DNA of 64,000 nucleotides, taken from Pseudovibrio sp. Tun.PSC04-5.I4. GTDB lineage: Bacteria > Pseudomonadota > Alphaproteobacteria > Rhizobiales > Stappiaceae. The position numbers were made by a program, and so were the translations under genes. The first letter of the stretch is position 1; each line of letters begins with the position of its first letter. The stretch covers positions 579,001 through 643,000 of the forward strand of contig NZ_FNLB01000006.1 in assembly GCF_900104145.1 (NCBI RefSeq), in the 5' to 3' direction. Below, one piece after another: positions 8,969 to 18,048 of this stretch. The notes below the pieces were generated by a model. The model was not told the origin of the DNA. It saw nothing but the letters and a program-made list of their open reading frames with translations, and searched no databases.

Positions 8969-9382
8969 TTATTGCGTGCGGAAACGCGCTTGTGCGCCTC
9001 GCTCAATCGCTGCAATAGTCAACTTGTCCAGCTTTAGATGATCGCGCAGCAATTGCAGCATACGCACTTCTTCCAGGCTAACCCGCAAATCAGCAGCCGC
9101 AATTTCAACACCCAGTGCATAGGCCGTGTCATGCAGCTTTGATGGCAGTGAATCAGCAACAAGCGCCAGTGTGTCAGTCATGCCGTTTTCGCCGGAAAGG
9201 CGCTCAGCACACTGCATTGTAATGCCTACCAGCGTGTTGTCATCAAAGTCTTTGAAAACCGGGAGAATGCCAACAATATCACCAAGCTGACGCAGTTCAG
9301 CATCGCTCATAGCGCTATCAGCAGCTGATACCATCACCATGACATGAATCAGGGCTTCTTCTACGCTTAGAAATCTATCCAT
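8969..9382 (-). CDS. TerB-family (tellurite resistance-like) protein
   Basis: All-helical 137-aa protein of the TerB/DjlA N-terminal family. The fold is recognisable from two acidic repeat segments, VSAADSAMSDAELRQL and EIAAADLRVSLEEVRML, which carry the acidic residues thought to bind metal in TerB. No other ter genes are nearby, so the tellurite label is by family only. Many alphaproteobacteria carry such lone TerB proteins of unknown function. The ATG at 9382, behind a purine-rich GTAGGGAC, is preferred over an in-frame TTG at 9406. The 243 bases separating it from lysS hold no gene. Confidence 0.85.
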   Translation of the reverse strand: MDRFLSVEEALIHVMVMVSAADSAMSDAELRQLGDIVGILPVFKDFDDNTLVGITMQCAERLSGENGMTDTLALVADSLPSKLHDTAYALGVEIAAADLRVSLEEVRMLQLLRDHLKLDKLTIAAIERGAQARFRTQ

Positions 9383-9649
9383 CGTCCCTACATCCCCCCA
9401 AAGCAAGTTGCTTTGCGTTTTGGTTTATCCTGTTAAGCATCGCGCCAAATCTCTCAGCAGCGCTCGACGCTTGCAAGAGGTAGGATAGGATCGCGCCTCA
9501 TACAAGAGGTTGGAGCCGAATATCAAAGAACTATCATTGACGCGGGCTCCAGTTTTACATAAGTTCGCGCTGCTTTCCGAGCTGAATTTTATGCAGCGGA
9601 AAGAGAAACTCATTTACAACTTATTCTCCAAAAACGGATCTCAAAATCC

Positions 9650-11311
9650 ATGTCTATGAACAGTTTGCCTCATCTCGATCTCAACCTTGAACTCATCGAG
9701 GCGGCCAAGGTATCTAAAGCCTGGCCGTTTGAAGAAGCGCGCAAACTGCTCAAACGGTTGGAGAAGAAACCCAAGGACATACCGGTTCTGTTTGAGACCG
9801 GCTATGGCCCTTCTGGTTTGCCACACATGGGAACCTTTGGCGAAGTTGCCCGCACAACAATGGTGCGCACCGCCTTCCGTCTACTGACCGAAGACAAGGT
9901 TCCAACAAAATTGCTTTGCTTTTCTGATGATATGGACGGCTTCCGTAAAGTGCCGACCAACGTTCCTAATCAGGAAATGCTGGCGGCGTTTATCGGCAAA
10001 CCACTGACCAAAGTGCCAGACCCATTCTCAAATGAATACACAAGCTTTGCAGCCGCGAACAACGCAAAGCTGATGGCGTTCCTTGATAAATTTGGGTTTG
10101 AATACGAATTTGCCTCTTCAACCGAATACTACGAGAGTGGTCGGTTTGATGCTGCGCTTCTACGCATGTTGGCAGTCTACGACAAGGTCATGGCGATCAT
10201 CCTGCCAACACTGGGCGAAGAGCGTCAGGCAACGTATTCTCCGTTCCTGCCGATTTGCCCGCGTACAGGCATTGTTCTTCAGGTGCCCATGGTCGAGCGC
10301 AATGTCGAAAAGGGCACTGTGACCTACATTGACCCTGAAACGGGTGAACATGTTGAAACACTCGTTACCGGTGGTCACGTCAAATGTCAGTGGAAAGCCG
10401 ACTGGGCGATGCGTTGGTATGCGCTGGGTGTTGACTACGAGATGGCCGGTAAAGACTTGATTGACAGTGTGAGCTTGTCCGGCAAAATCTGTAAGGTTCT
10501 GGGCGGTCCTGCTCCGGAAGGCTTCAACTACGAACTGTTCCTGGATGACAAAGGCCAGAAGATTTCCAAGTCCAAAGGCAATGGCCTGACAATGGAAGAA
10601 TGGTTGCAGTATGCCTCTCAGGAGAGCCTGTCTCTGTTCAACTTTCAGAAACCGAAAACAGCGAAAAAGCTCTACTTTGACGTCATTCCGAAAGCGGTTG
10701 ATGAGTACTGCACCTTCCTGTCTAAGTTCGACAATATGGATGCAGCACAGAAGCTGATGAACCCTGTCTGGCACATCCACTACGGCACACCGCCGAAAGA
10801 AGAGATGCCAATCTCCTTCGCGATGCTGCTCAATCTTGTTTCTGCTTCAAATGCAGTCAACAGCGATGTGCTGTGGGCGTTTATTTCCCGCTACGCACCA
10901 GGCACCACACCAGCGACACACAAAATGCTGGATGAGCTGGTTGGCTACGCAATCCGTTACTTCGACGATTTCGTAAAACCAACGAAGGTCTTCAAGCCGG
11001 CAGATGAAGTCGAAATTGAAATGCTGCAGAAACTGGATGCTGTTCTTGCCGATCTGCCTGTTGATACCGATGGTGCAGATATCCAGACCGCTATCTACGA
11101 CATTGGTCGTAATATTGAGCGTTATCAGAACACAGTAAAACTAGGACCAGATGGTCGTCCAGGCGTTGCGCAATCGTTCTTTTCTGCGATTTATCAAGTA
11201 CTTCTGGGACAAGAAAAAGGCCCTCGCTTTGGGTCTTTTATCGCCCTCTACGGTATTCCAGAAACACGTAGTTTGATTACAAAAGCACTTGCAGGCGAGC
11301 TGTCTGCGTGA
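9650..11311 (+). CDS. lysS: lysine--tRNA ligase, class I
   Basis: Class I LysRS (553 aa), the archaeal-type enzyme that charges tRNA-Lys using a Rossmann-fold catalytic domain instead of the class II enzyme of E. coli. The HIGH-like signature lies in GPSGLPHMGTFGE (about residues 50-62), and the KMSKS motif is KISKSKGNG (about 303-311). This form is typical of alphaproteobacteria. ATG start; the ribosome-binding site is weak. A strong intrinsic terminator begins seven bases after the stop codon. Confidence 0.96.
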   Translation: MSMNSLPHLDLNLELIEAAKVSKAWPFEEARKLLKRLEKKPKDIPVLFETGYGPSGLPHMGTFGEVARTTMVRTAFRLLTEDKVPTKLLCFSDDMDGFRKVPTNVPNQEMLAAFIGKPLTKVPDPFSNEYTSFAAANNAKLMAFLDKFGFEYEFASSTEYYESGRFDAALLRMLAVYDKVMAIILPTLGEERQATYSPFLPICPRTGIVLQVPMVERNVEKGTVTYIDPETGEHVETLVTGGHVKCQWKADWAMRWYALGVDYEMAGKDLIDSVSLSGKICKVLGGPAPEGFNYELFLDDKGQKISKSKGNGLTMEEWLQYASQESLSLFNFQKPKTAKKLYFDVIPKAVDEYCTFLSKFDNMDAAQKLMNPVWHIHYGTPPKEEMPISFAMLLNLVSASNAVNSDVLWAFISRYAPGTTPATHKMLDELVGYAIRYFDDFVKPTKVFKPADEVEIEMLQKLDAVLADLPVDTDGADIQTAIYDIGRNIERYQNTVKLGPDGRPGVAQSFFSAIYQVLLGQEKGPRFGSFIALYGIPETRSLITKALAGELSA

Positions 11312-11317
11312 TGAATT

Positions 11318-11345
11318 AGCCCCCTCAACAGAGGGGGCTTTTTTT
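11318..11345 (+). terminator. intrinsic terminator of lysS overlapping the SD of the next gene
   Basis: AGCCCCCTC / GAGGGGGCT inverted repeat with a short ACA-containing loop, followed by seven Ts that run directly into the ATG at 11346. The 3' arm, GAGGGGG, lies 8-10 bases before that ATG and could also be the Shine-Dalgarno sequence of the SGNH-hydrolase gene. The fold would hide the site in read-through RNA from lysS. Confidence 0.85.
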
Positions 11346-12122
11346 ATGGCTTTTCCAAGCTGGCTCACTTGGGCACTTCTTCCGATCTATATTGTGGAAG
11401 GCTTACGTGCTCGGGCCAATTCTTTAAGACTATCACCAGCACCGGGTCCGCAAATTGGCGAGATTGCCGGTATGGGCCAAGAAATCAATTTACTTGTCGT
11501 CGGAGATTCGTCCGTTGCAGGCATCGGGCTGGATCATACATCCAATGGCCTCACTTGCCAGATGGCTCATAAACTGGCTCAAACCACAGGCCGACCTGTT
11601 AAATGGCGTGCTGCAGGCAATAACTCAGCAACTTCGGGCCAATTGCGTGATGTGGTTGTACCCAACCTGCCATATACGGATTACACCCATATCTACATCA
11701 GCATCGGCTTTAATGATCTGAAGAATTTCCGCTCCGGCACAGCGTGGAAGAAGGGCTTCGGCGAGCTGATCTATGCCTTGCGGACCAAATATCCCCATGC
11801 GCGGCTGTACTGGTCCAACCTCATGTCCCCGTTGAGCGTGCCAGCTTTATCATGGGCACTCGGGGCGGTTTTAGAGCCACGCCGCCGGATGATCAACAGT
11901 GTGGGGACTCAGCTATGCCATGAGCGGGGGGCCACTGCCATATCGGTTACACCGGGCATCACCGCGGAAGGGTTTTGCCCGGATGGGGTCCATGCAGCGC
12001 CAATCGGCAACCAGCAATGGGCAGATCATGTGGTCAAGGAGATCCTTGATCGTAATCTGCTAGGGCTGGAAGATCAGGATGAAGTAGAAAATAAACAACA
12101 CCAGATGGACAGCGCCTTGTAA
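11346..12122 (+). CDS. SGNH/GDSL-type hydrolase
   Basis: Serine esterase/lipase-fold hydrolase (258 aa). Block I is VVGDSSVAGIG (nucleophile Ser), block III includes the Asn of AAGNNSATSG and SIGFNDL, and block V DGVH supplies the Asp-His pair. A hydrophobic N-terminus (about residues 3-17) looks like a signal anchor, so the enzyme probably faces the periplasm. Substrate unknown; related proteins act on acetylated sugars or lysophospholipids. The frame opens earlier inside lysS, but the ATG at 11346 fits the family and follows the GAGGGGG arm of the lysS terminator. The 3' end overlaps the convergent antiporter gene by 63 bases. Confidence 0.85.
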   Translation: MAFPSWLTWALLPIYIVEGLRARANSLRLSPAPGPQIGEIAGMGQEINLLVVGDSSVAGIGLDHTSNGLTCQMAHKLAQTTGRPVKWRAAGNNSATSGQLRDVVVPNLPYTDYTHIYISIGFNDLKNFRSGTAWKKGFGELIYALRTKYPHARLYWSNLMSPLSVPALSWALGAVLEPRRRMINSVGTQLCHERGATAISVTPGITAEGFCPDGVHAAPIGNQQWADHVVKEILDRNLLGLEDQDEVENKQHQMDSAL

Positions 12123-13232
12123 GGCGTTCGTCCTCGATCCTGTAAAGGTGATCATACTTAGTATCAGGGTGAGAAGGAGCAGGATCATATCCGTGTCTTT
12201 CACGCCCAATACGATGTGAATATCAAAGATGCCAGCCGCGATGAGTACGGCTGGCACCGTCAACCCAATGGTTGCCAGAGCCGAGCCCAGACAGATGTTC
12301 ACAGAGCGTTGTAAACGGTTTGCCAGCGCCGCGCGGAAACTCCCTAAGCCTTCCGGTGTCAAAACCAGCAAGGCGACCAGAACGCCGCCAAAGGCAGCTG
12401 GCATGCCAAAGCCGGCGATCCCAAAATCAACCAGAACCGCGAACTTCTTGGAAAGCAACACGATCGGCAGCATGGTCATGATCAGAAAGGCTGCATGGTA
12501 TCCCGTGGAGTAGATCTCAAGGTCGTGGTCGTGATCATCCTCATCCTTTGCGTGTTTCTCATCCTCGTCCTCGTCCTTTGCCATTAGAAACGACAGAGCG
12601 ACCCCTGAATGTGGCTTCGGTTGAATAAAGAAGGATTTGTGCCGAATGCTCTGGGTCGCAAGAAACACTACATAAAGTGCGCTGATCATCAAGGCGAACG
12701 AGATTTGTTGACCGGTTGAAAGGGAAGGGTCAGCGGTGGACGTCGTATATCGCGGAAGGATCAGAGAGAATGTTGCAAGTGGAATGAGAACAGAAAGGAA
12801 GGAGCGCGCACCTTGGGTGTTAAAGGGCTGTTCCCCGTACTTCAAACCACCGAGGAGTAGGCTGACCCCGACCATACCGTTGAGCACAATGTTGAGCACA
12901 GCCAACATGGTATCACGCGCCAGTGGCTCATTGCTGTCACCTGTCAGCATGATGGAGACAATCAGCGACACCTCAATGCCAATGACTGACAGCGTCAGAA
13001 TGAGCGTCCCGTAAGGCTCGCCAAGTTTAACAGCAAGACAATCAGCATGGCGCACCACGCCAAAAGCGCACCACAGCATCACGCCAAAGAGCCAGAAAAA
13101 ATAAAACATTTGCATTACGAGACCAGACGAAGCCTGTAATAAATCGTTCCCAGCTAGAAAGAAAATGATTGTTGTTGCGGCGCCTGCCGAAAAGCAGGCC
13201 TCTCGCTTTAATATGCTCCAAAACCCTGACAT
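12060..13232 (-). CDS. chaA: Ca2+/H+ (cation/proton) antiporter, ChaA type
   Basis: CaCA-superfamily exchanger of 390 aa with about 11 hydrophobic helices. The two alpha-repeat motifs that form the ion pathway are present: GEPYGTLILTLSVIGIEVSLI (acidic residue central) and its counterpart around VLTPEGLGSFRAALANRLQRSVN. Between them is an acidic, histidine-rich cytoplasmic loop (EDEDEKHAKDEDDHDHD, about residues 220-237), a likely cation-sensing segment. In E. coli ChaA exports Ca2+, Na+ and K+ at alkaline pH. ATG start with GGAG upstream. It is the last gene of a minus-strand run with the nuclease-fold gene 34 bases upstream. Confidence 0.88.
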   Translation of the reverse strand: MSGFWSILKREACFSAGAATTIIFFLAGNDLLQASSGLVMQMFYFFWLFGVMLWCAFGVVRHADCLAVKLGEPYGTLILTLSVIGIEVSLIVSIMLTGDSNEPLARDTMLAVLNIVLNGMVGVSLLLGGLKYGEQPFNTQGARSFLSVLIPLATFSLILPRYTTSTADPSLSTGQQISFALMISALYVVFLATQSIRHKSFFIQPKPHSGVALSFLMAKDEDEDEKHAKDEDDHDHDLEIYSTGYHAAFLIMTMLPIVLLSKKFAVLVDFGIAGFGMPAAFGGVLVALLVLTPEGLGSFRAALANRLQRSVNICLGSALATIGLTVPAVLIAAGIFDIHIVLGVKDTDMILLLLTLILSMITFTGSRTNALQGAVHLVLFIFYFILIFQP

Positions 13233-13266
13233 TATTTAATTTTTCTCCAAGGGTTCTAATAAGGTG

Positions 13267-14172
13267 TTACTGCGGTATTTGCGTACTTGCCTCAGTCGTT
13301 TCGCGAGGTCGCCAAATTATGTTGGGTTCACCTGCCATCACCAGCGGCGTGGAAGATGTGCTGTGGTCTTCCAGTTCCTTCAGCGAATTGACCAGCGTAG
13401 CTGTCTCATCCTCGCTCAATTGAACCAGCTTCGAGCGCCAAATGCCTTGCTCTGACCTGCGGGCTTTTTCGGCAATTATTTTCAAAGCTCTTGGCGCATC
13501 AGCACCGGCCTTCGCCCACCCATTTTTCACCAGCCAAGTGGCGAGATCATGTTTGCCAACGCTGCATGTCGCGATGAGTTCGTCCTGCTGTTCAGTTTTC
13601 ATGTCAGCACATGTCACACGCTTTTGCCCTATGAAAGCACGTAGGGCGGTGCGTGCGCGAATACCACAAGGCCACTTATCGCCTGCTTTGCTTGGGCATG
13701 TAGTGCTTAATGGGACAGCTTGAATATGATGCAGTTGAATGCGGCGTTTTTTGTCGCTCAGCGTAGCTCCGTCCAATGCTACCGGATGAAAGAGCACCAG
13801 CTCTTTTGGCGGAGGACCGGCTGGTTTTCGAGGAGCCTTGACGTGGGCAATCCGCTGAAGGGGGCCACTCACCTCCGGAGCAGGCGTGAATGTACCGCCA
13901 ACATTGCGAAGCGCGCTAGGGTGTTTAACCGGAGTTGTCGGGATCTTGGCTTCCGCTTCCTTGTGTGCTGCCAGCTGAGCGGCGCCCAGTTGAGCCTGCT
14001 GCAAATCTGTTTCTGCTTTTTGAACAGCGACTGGAAAGCTGGAAGGGCGATAAAGCGTGCGGGCATTGCCGCGTAAGGCCGGATCAGAATAAAAATCTAT
14101 CAGCGCATAAAAACCAGCTGCGCTAAGGAGCAAAACTCCTGATATGAAAAGGGTTGTCTTGGTAATCCGCAT
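13267..14172 (-). CDS. thermonuclease-fold protein, probably inactive
   Basis: 301-aa protein with an N-terminal membrane anchor or signal (about residues 5-23), a proline/alanine-rich linker, and a C-terminal staphylococcal-nuclease-like OB fold (about 150-265). Recognisable pieces are KRRIQLHHIQAV, CGIRARTALRAFIG, VTCADM and LATWLVKNGWA. The usual catalytic Asp/Arg and Glu pattern (RLxGIDAPE) reads RIQLHHIQAVP, so the active Glu is missing and nuclease activity is doubtful. Four cysteines suggest a periplasmic, disulfide-bonded domain. ATG start, 15 bases after the stop of the XRE/S24 regulator, so probably co-transcribed. Confidence 0.78.
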   Translation of the reverse strand: MRITKTTLFISGVLLLSAAGFYALIDFYSDPALRGNARTLYRPSSFPVAVQKAETDLQQAQLGAAQLAAHKEAEAKIPTTPVKHPSALRNVGGTFTPAPEVSGPLQRIAHVKAPRKPAGPPPKELVLFHPVALDGATLSDKKRRIQLHHIQAVPLSTTCPSKAGDKWPCGIRARTALRAFIGQKRVTCADMKTEQQDELIATCSVGKHDLATWLVKNGWAKAGADAPRALKIIAEKARRSEQGIWRSKLVQLSEDETATLVNSLKELEDHSTSSTPLVMAGEPNIIWRPRETTEASTQIPQ

Positions 14173-14187
14173 AAGCGCCCTGTATGC

Positions 14188-14832
14188 TTACTGGCTCACC
14201 CATAAAACCCTTGCCGCCCAAACCAAATCAGAACTTTGGATCACCCGCGGACTATCTTCCGGAGTTACCCTTCGAAATTCATAGCGCTCGTTGGTTTGCC
14301 TCTGCAGCACGCCGCAGTGAATTTCTCTGTCTTTGGTTTGCATTAATACGTGATCATTCCGCCGCAAGGAACTCTCGGGAGAGACGATGAGAAAGTTTCC
14401 TTCCTCGTAGTATGGTTCAAAACTATTACTCGAAACCTCTAATGCGAAGAATTTCTCGCCTTGCGGACTGGGGAAAATAAAACTCTCGCAGAAATTATCC
14501 AGCTGGAATTTAGAGATCTTGGCTGGGTCAATCTCCATCAAATCGTTGGTGGTACACAAATACGCTGGAAATGCCCTGTAAAGAATACCAGAGGTATCCG
14601 TATTGTCTTGCACCAGATTAGCAAAATCAACGAAGGACATCTGGGTGACTTCCAGAACCTTAGAAAGGGATTCTGTAGAAGGCCAACGCGGTCTGCCATC
14701 ACCGGCGAACCTCTTGGAAGGATTGAAGGAAGTCGGATCAAGACCGGCCCGACGCGCCAAACCGGAGGGGCTGAGCTGATGCCGTTGCGCCAGATTATCC
14801 AGAGCCTCCCACAAAGTCTCGTGACTTAACAT
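14188..14832 (-). CDS. XRE-family regulator with S24/LexA-like C-terminal domain
   Basis: Helix-turn-helix transcription factor (214 aa). The N-terminal DNA-binding region (about 15-65) reads LSPSGLARRAGLDPTSF. The C-terminal part (about 115-205) has the fold of LexA/CI repressors, with the Ser of SSNSFEPYYEEG in the nucleophile position. The catalytic Lys expected in the following strand is replaced (EIHCGVLQR), so self-cleavage seems unlikely. Homologues are chromosomal and conserved in Hyphomicrobiales; no phage genes are near. ATG start with GGAGGTAAG directly upstream. Probably the first gene of a unit with the nuclease-fold protein and chaA. Confidence 0.82.
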   Translation of the reverse strand: MLSHETLWEALDNLAQRHQLSPSGLARRAGLDPTSFNPSKRFAGDGRPRWPSTESLSKVLEVTQMSFVDFANLVQDNTDTSGILYRAFPAYLCTTNDLMEIDPAKISKFQLDNFCESFIFPSPQGEKFFALEVSSNSFEPYYEEGNFLIVSPESSLRRNDHVLMQTKDREIHCGVLQRQTNERYEFRRVTPEDSPRVIQSSDLVWAARVLWVSQ

Positions 14833-15044
14833 CTTACCTCCAAAAGCAGTTTATCCTGCTGTAGGTGCCATCGCTTACAACGCAGCGGCACAGCGGCACC
14901 GGAGCTCGAAAAAGAATTCTATATGTGGTGAATAAAATCCTATTGCAAGCTTTAGGCGTAAGAGAGGGGTTGCCAGTCACCGAAATCTGCCTGTAAGAGC
15001 ATGACTTCAGTTGAGTATGCGTCTCTCCTGAAAGGCAATCCCAT

Positions 15045-15386
15045 ATGTCCCTTATATTCAAGATCGCGCCCACGGCTCTTTGGCAAGCAGCTGAAGAGGC
15101 GGGAGTATTCCTTGGTGCGCCCATCGATCTGACTGATGGCTTCATTCATTTCTCCAGCTTAAAAACTGTAAAAGAGACCGCAGCACGCCATTTTGCAGGG
15201 CAGGATGATTTGCTTCTAATTGCGGTTGAAGCCGATGATTTTTCACATGGACAAATGAAGTGGGAAGTCTCCAGAGGTGGGGACTTGTTCCCGCATCTAT
15301 ACGGAGAGTTTCCGGTTGCGAAAGCAAAATGGGTTAAGCCTTTGCCCCTGAATGCAGAAGGCAATCACGAGTTCCCGGAGCTGTAA
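15045..15386 (+). CDS. DUF952 domain-containing protein
   Basis: Complete DUF952 protein (113 aa) with the family signatures LTDGFIHFSS, VKETAARHFAGQDDL and WEVSRGGDLFPHLYG. Members have an ADP-ribosyltransferase-like fold, but no activity has been established. Its stop codon is immediately followed by the pyrD ATG, so the two are co-transcribed. This pairing recurs in alphaproteobacteria and is usually only positional. ATG start. The 212 bases upstream, shared with the divergent XRE/S24 gene, should contain both promoters. Confidence 0.9.
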   Translation: MSLIFKIAPTALWQAAEEAGVFLGAPIDLTDGFIHFSSLKTVKETAARHFAGQDDLLLIAVEADDFSHGQMKWEVSRGGDLFPHLYGEFPVAKAKWVKPLPLNAEGNHEFPEL

Positions 15387-16490
15387 ATGTCTATCGAAGA
15401 TCTGATCACCAAAGTCGGCATTAAAGCGCTCCATTGCCTTGATCCTGAAACCTCGCACAACGCCACGATCAAAATGTTGGCAACTGGGTTGGCTCCAACC
15501 TTCGGTCAGGTTGAAGACAAAGCTCTTGAGTACAAATGGGGCGACCTGACCTTCAAAAATCCGGTTGGCATGGCAGCAGGCTTTGACAAAAACGCAGAGG
15601 CCATCGTCCCGCTCATGAAGCTCGGTTTTGGTCATGTTGAAGTGGGAACTGTAACGCCGCTGCCGCAGGAAGGTAATCCGCGCCCTCGGAATTTCCGCCT
15701 CAGTGCTGACCGAGCCGTCATCAACCGCTATGGCTTCAACAATGAAGGCCATGATGTTGTTTATGACCGCATCAGCAAGACAGGACGCAAGCAAGGCGTG
15801 CTTGGCATCAACATTGGCGCCAACAAGCTCTCTGAGGACCGTGTTGCTGATTATGTGAAGGGTATTGAGCGCTTTGCAGAACTGGCTGACTATCTGACTG
15901 CCAACATTTCCTCACCCAACACACCGGGTCTGCGTGATTTGCAGGAGAGGGACGCACTCTCCCATCTTCTCGCAACCATTATGGCCGCACGGGATAGTCA
16001 GCAGGATCGTCTAGGCCGCAAAGTACCTGTGTTGCTCAAGATAGCACCTGATGTAACTGAAGAAGCGATCAAGGAGATCGCTGAGGTCGTCCTGACCAAC
16101 AATGTGGATGGCATGATCGTTTCCAACACAACGATCTCTCGCCCCTCCACCTTGAAGGATACGGCGCAGGCAAAAGAAGCGGGTGGGCTGTCTGGAGCTC
16201 CGCTGTTTGACCGGGCCACGATCGCATTGGCAAAAACCAGAATGGCCGTCGGCCCTGACCTGCCACTCTTCGGTGTGGGTGGGGTGGATACGCCGGAAAA
16301 GGCAGCGGCGAAGATCTTCGCAGGCGCCAATCAGATCCAACTGTATTCAGGCATGGTTTATGAGGGGCAGACGCTGGTCAAGAAAATCAATCATCACCTG
16401 TCCAGACTTGTTGCCGCGCGCGGTGTCGCCAACCTGCAGGAACTGGTTGGCATCGATACTGATATTTGGGCGTCGAAGTCTCTGGACTAA
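15387..16490 (+). CDS. pyrD: dihydroorotate dehydrogenase, quinone-dependent (class 2)
   Basis: Membrane-associated flavoenzyme of pyrimidine synthesis (367 aa) that oxidises dihydroorotate to orotate and passes electrons to ubiquinone. The N-terminal amphipathic extension (about 1-40), which docks to the membrane, marks class 2. The catalytic Ser lies in NISSPNTPGLR. FMN/substrate residues lie in NPVGMAAGFDKN, RYGFNN, GVNIG-like LGINIGANK and the C-terminal GVGGVDTPEKA. ATG start directly abutting the DUF952 stop. A bidirectional terminator follows. Confidence 0.97.
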   Translation: MSIEDLITKVGIKALHCLDPETSHNATIKMLATGLAPTFGQVEDKALEYKWGDLTFKNPVGMAAGFDKNAEAIVPLMKLGFGHVEVGTVTPLPQEGNPRPRNFRLSADRAVINRYGFNNEGHDVVYDRISKTGRKQGVLGINIGANKLSEDRVADYVKGIERFAELADYLTANISSPNTPGLRDLQERDALSHLLATIMAARDSQQDRLGRKVPVLLKIAPDVTEEAIKEIAEVVLTNNVDGMIVSNTTISRPSTLKDTAQAKEAGGLSGAPLFDRATIALAKTRMAVGPDLPLFGVGGVDTPEKAAAKIFAGANQIQLYSGMVYEGQTLVKKINHHLSRLVAARGVANLQELVGIDTDIWASKSLD

Positions 16491-16510
16491 ACAAGCTTCA
16501 CCAAAATTTA

Positions 16511-16546
16511 AAAAGGCTGGTCCTTCAGTGAAGGGGCCAGCCTTTT
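16511..16546. terminator. bidirectional intrinsic terminator between pyrD and MATE gene
   Basis: AAAAGGCTGG...CCAGCCTTTT stem extended by CCTTC/GAAGG, with an A-run on the 5' side and a T-run on the 3' side. It can terminate both convergent genes. Confidence 0.9.
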
Positions 16547-16551
16547 GCGTT

Positions 16552-17883
16552 TTAGATCTCTTGCAGCTTACCGAAGTACTGCCGTTCTCTGAAATAACAT
16601 AGATAACTCAGGCTCAAACCGCGTACTCCGAAGAACACCAGCAGGGCGAACCACAGGCCGTGGTTTCCATAGATCGGGAAGAGCACATAATAAGCGGCAA
16701 GGAACAGCAGTGTTGAAACAACAACGGAGTTCCGCATGTCGCTGGACCATGTGGCTCCAATAAACACACCATCCATCTGAAAGGCGAGGGTGCCGACCAG
16801 TGGTGTAATCGCTGCCCAGAACATATAGGTCCGTGCAGTCTCGCGCACCTCCACATTCACCGTCAGCAGATCAATCACCGCACCGCCCGCAAACCACAAC
16901 ACAAAGGCAGCGGCGAAGGAAAGGCCAAACCCCCATCCAACAGAGAGGCGAAGCGCCTTGCGGAACGCACCACGTTGTTTTGCGCCAACGGCTTGCCCAA
17001 TCACCTGTTCAGCAGCCGATGCGGTTCCATCAAGGAAAAACGCCGCCACCAGAATAAATTTCTGCAGCACTGCGTTCGCAGCAAGCACAACATCGCCTTG
17101 CGCCGCGCTGCGTGAGGTGAAGAAACCAAACGCAAACAGCATCACCAGCGAGCGGATCATGATGTCCCGGTTGAGAACCAGCATGGGCCGCAGTTTTTCC
17201 CAGATGATGATCTGAGAAAATGTTGGAAACGGAGTTCCAGCGAGCTCTCGTTTAATCAGGAAAATCCCAAGCCCAAACGTGGCCATTTCTGCAATAAATG
17301 TTGCAACGGCAACACCGGGAATTCCCCACTCAAAAACAAGCACAAGTACGATGGAAAGCACCATATTGATGACATTGAGGAAGGTCTGAATAAGCAAACC
17401 AATCCCTGCCTTACCCAACCCAAGATACCAGCCAAGAATGGAATAGTTTGCCAGCACAAACGGCGCGGAAAAGGCGCGAATGGAAAAGTATGTTGCCGCC
17501 GCATTCTGAACGGCTTGCGTGCCACCAATAAGGGGAAGCCCAAAGGTGAGAAGAGGCCACTGCAGAAAAATCACGACAATGCCGCCAATCAATCCCAGCA
17601 GGAGTGCGCGGCCAAGGACGGCGCGCAGCTCGTTACCATTGCTGGCACCCAACGCTTGCGCAGCAAGGCCGGTGGTACCTGCACGTAGAAAATAGAAGAA
17701 CGAGCCAATCACATCAAACAGCACACTGCCAACGGCAAGCCCGCCCAGCAGCGCTGCATCATGCAATTGTCCAATAACAGCTGTATCAACCAGACCCAGC
17801 AAAGGCGTGGAGATGTAAGCAAGGGTCATTGGGATGGCGAGCGCTAGAAAGGAGCGGTTCGTCACCTTGAGACTTGTGTTCAC
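16552..17883 (-). CDS. MATE family efflux transporter (DinF-like)
   Basis: Twelve-helix multidrug/toxin exporter of about 443 aa. Family features are the two MatE halves: the first with TPLLGLVDTAVIGQL, the second with ANAVLQKFILVAAFFLDGTASAAEQVIGQAVGA. This matches the DinF/NorM branch, which uses Na+ or H+ gradients. Substrates unknown. The ORF opens with TTG at 17898, but the GTG at 17883, eight bases after GAAGG, is the better start. The promoter lies in the 165-base gap to the divergent deacetylase gene. Confidence 0.93.
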   Translation of the reverse strand: MNTSLKVTNRSFLALAIPMTLAYISTPLLGLVDTAVIGQLHDAALLGGLAVGSVLFDVIGSFFYFLRAGTTGLAAQALGASNGNELRAVLGRALLLGLIGGIVVIFLQWPLLTFGLPLIGGTQAVQNAAATYFSIRAFSAPFVLANYSILGWYLGLGKAGIGLLIQTFLNVINMVLSIVLVLVFEWGIPGVAVATFIAEMATFGLGIFLIKRELAGTPFPTFSQIIIWEKLRPMLVLNRDIMIRSLVMLFAFGFFTSRSAAQGDVVLAANAVLQKFILVAAFFLDGTASAAEQVIGQAVGAKQRGAFRKALRLSVGWGFGLSFAAAFVLWFAGGAVIDLLTVNVEVRETARTYMFWAAITPLVGTLAFQMDGVFIGATWSSDMRNSVVVSTLLFLAAYYVLFPIYGNHGLWFALLVFFGVRGLSLSYLCYFRERQYFGKLQEI

Positions 17884-18048
17884 GCTGAAAACCTTCAAAA
17901 GTACGAGAGCATCTGACTGTAAGTGGCTCTATACAGACTAGAGAAAAACAACCAGAGGATTGTTCTTATTTATTTGTTCTATTTTTGTCCAGAACGTAAT
18001 TGGTGACTGGCGAATAGAATTGCGTGAAAATGAGAGAGTGTTGCTCCT

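Noticed and set aside
14188..14832. Prophage repressor marking a prophage remnant
   Set aside because: No other phage-like gene is within reach, and the neighbours are ordinary chromosomal genes.
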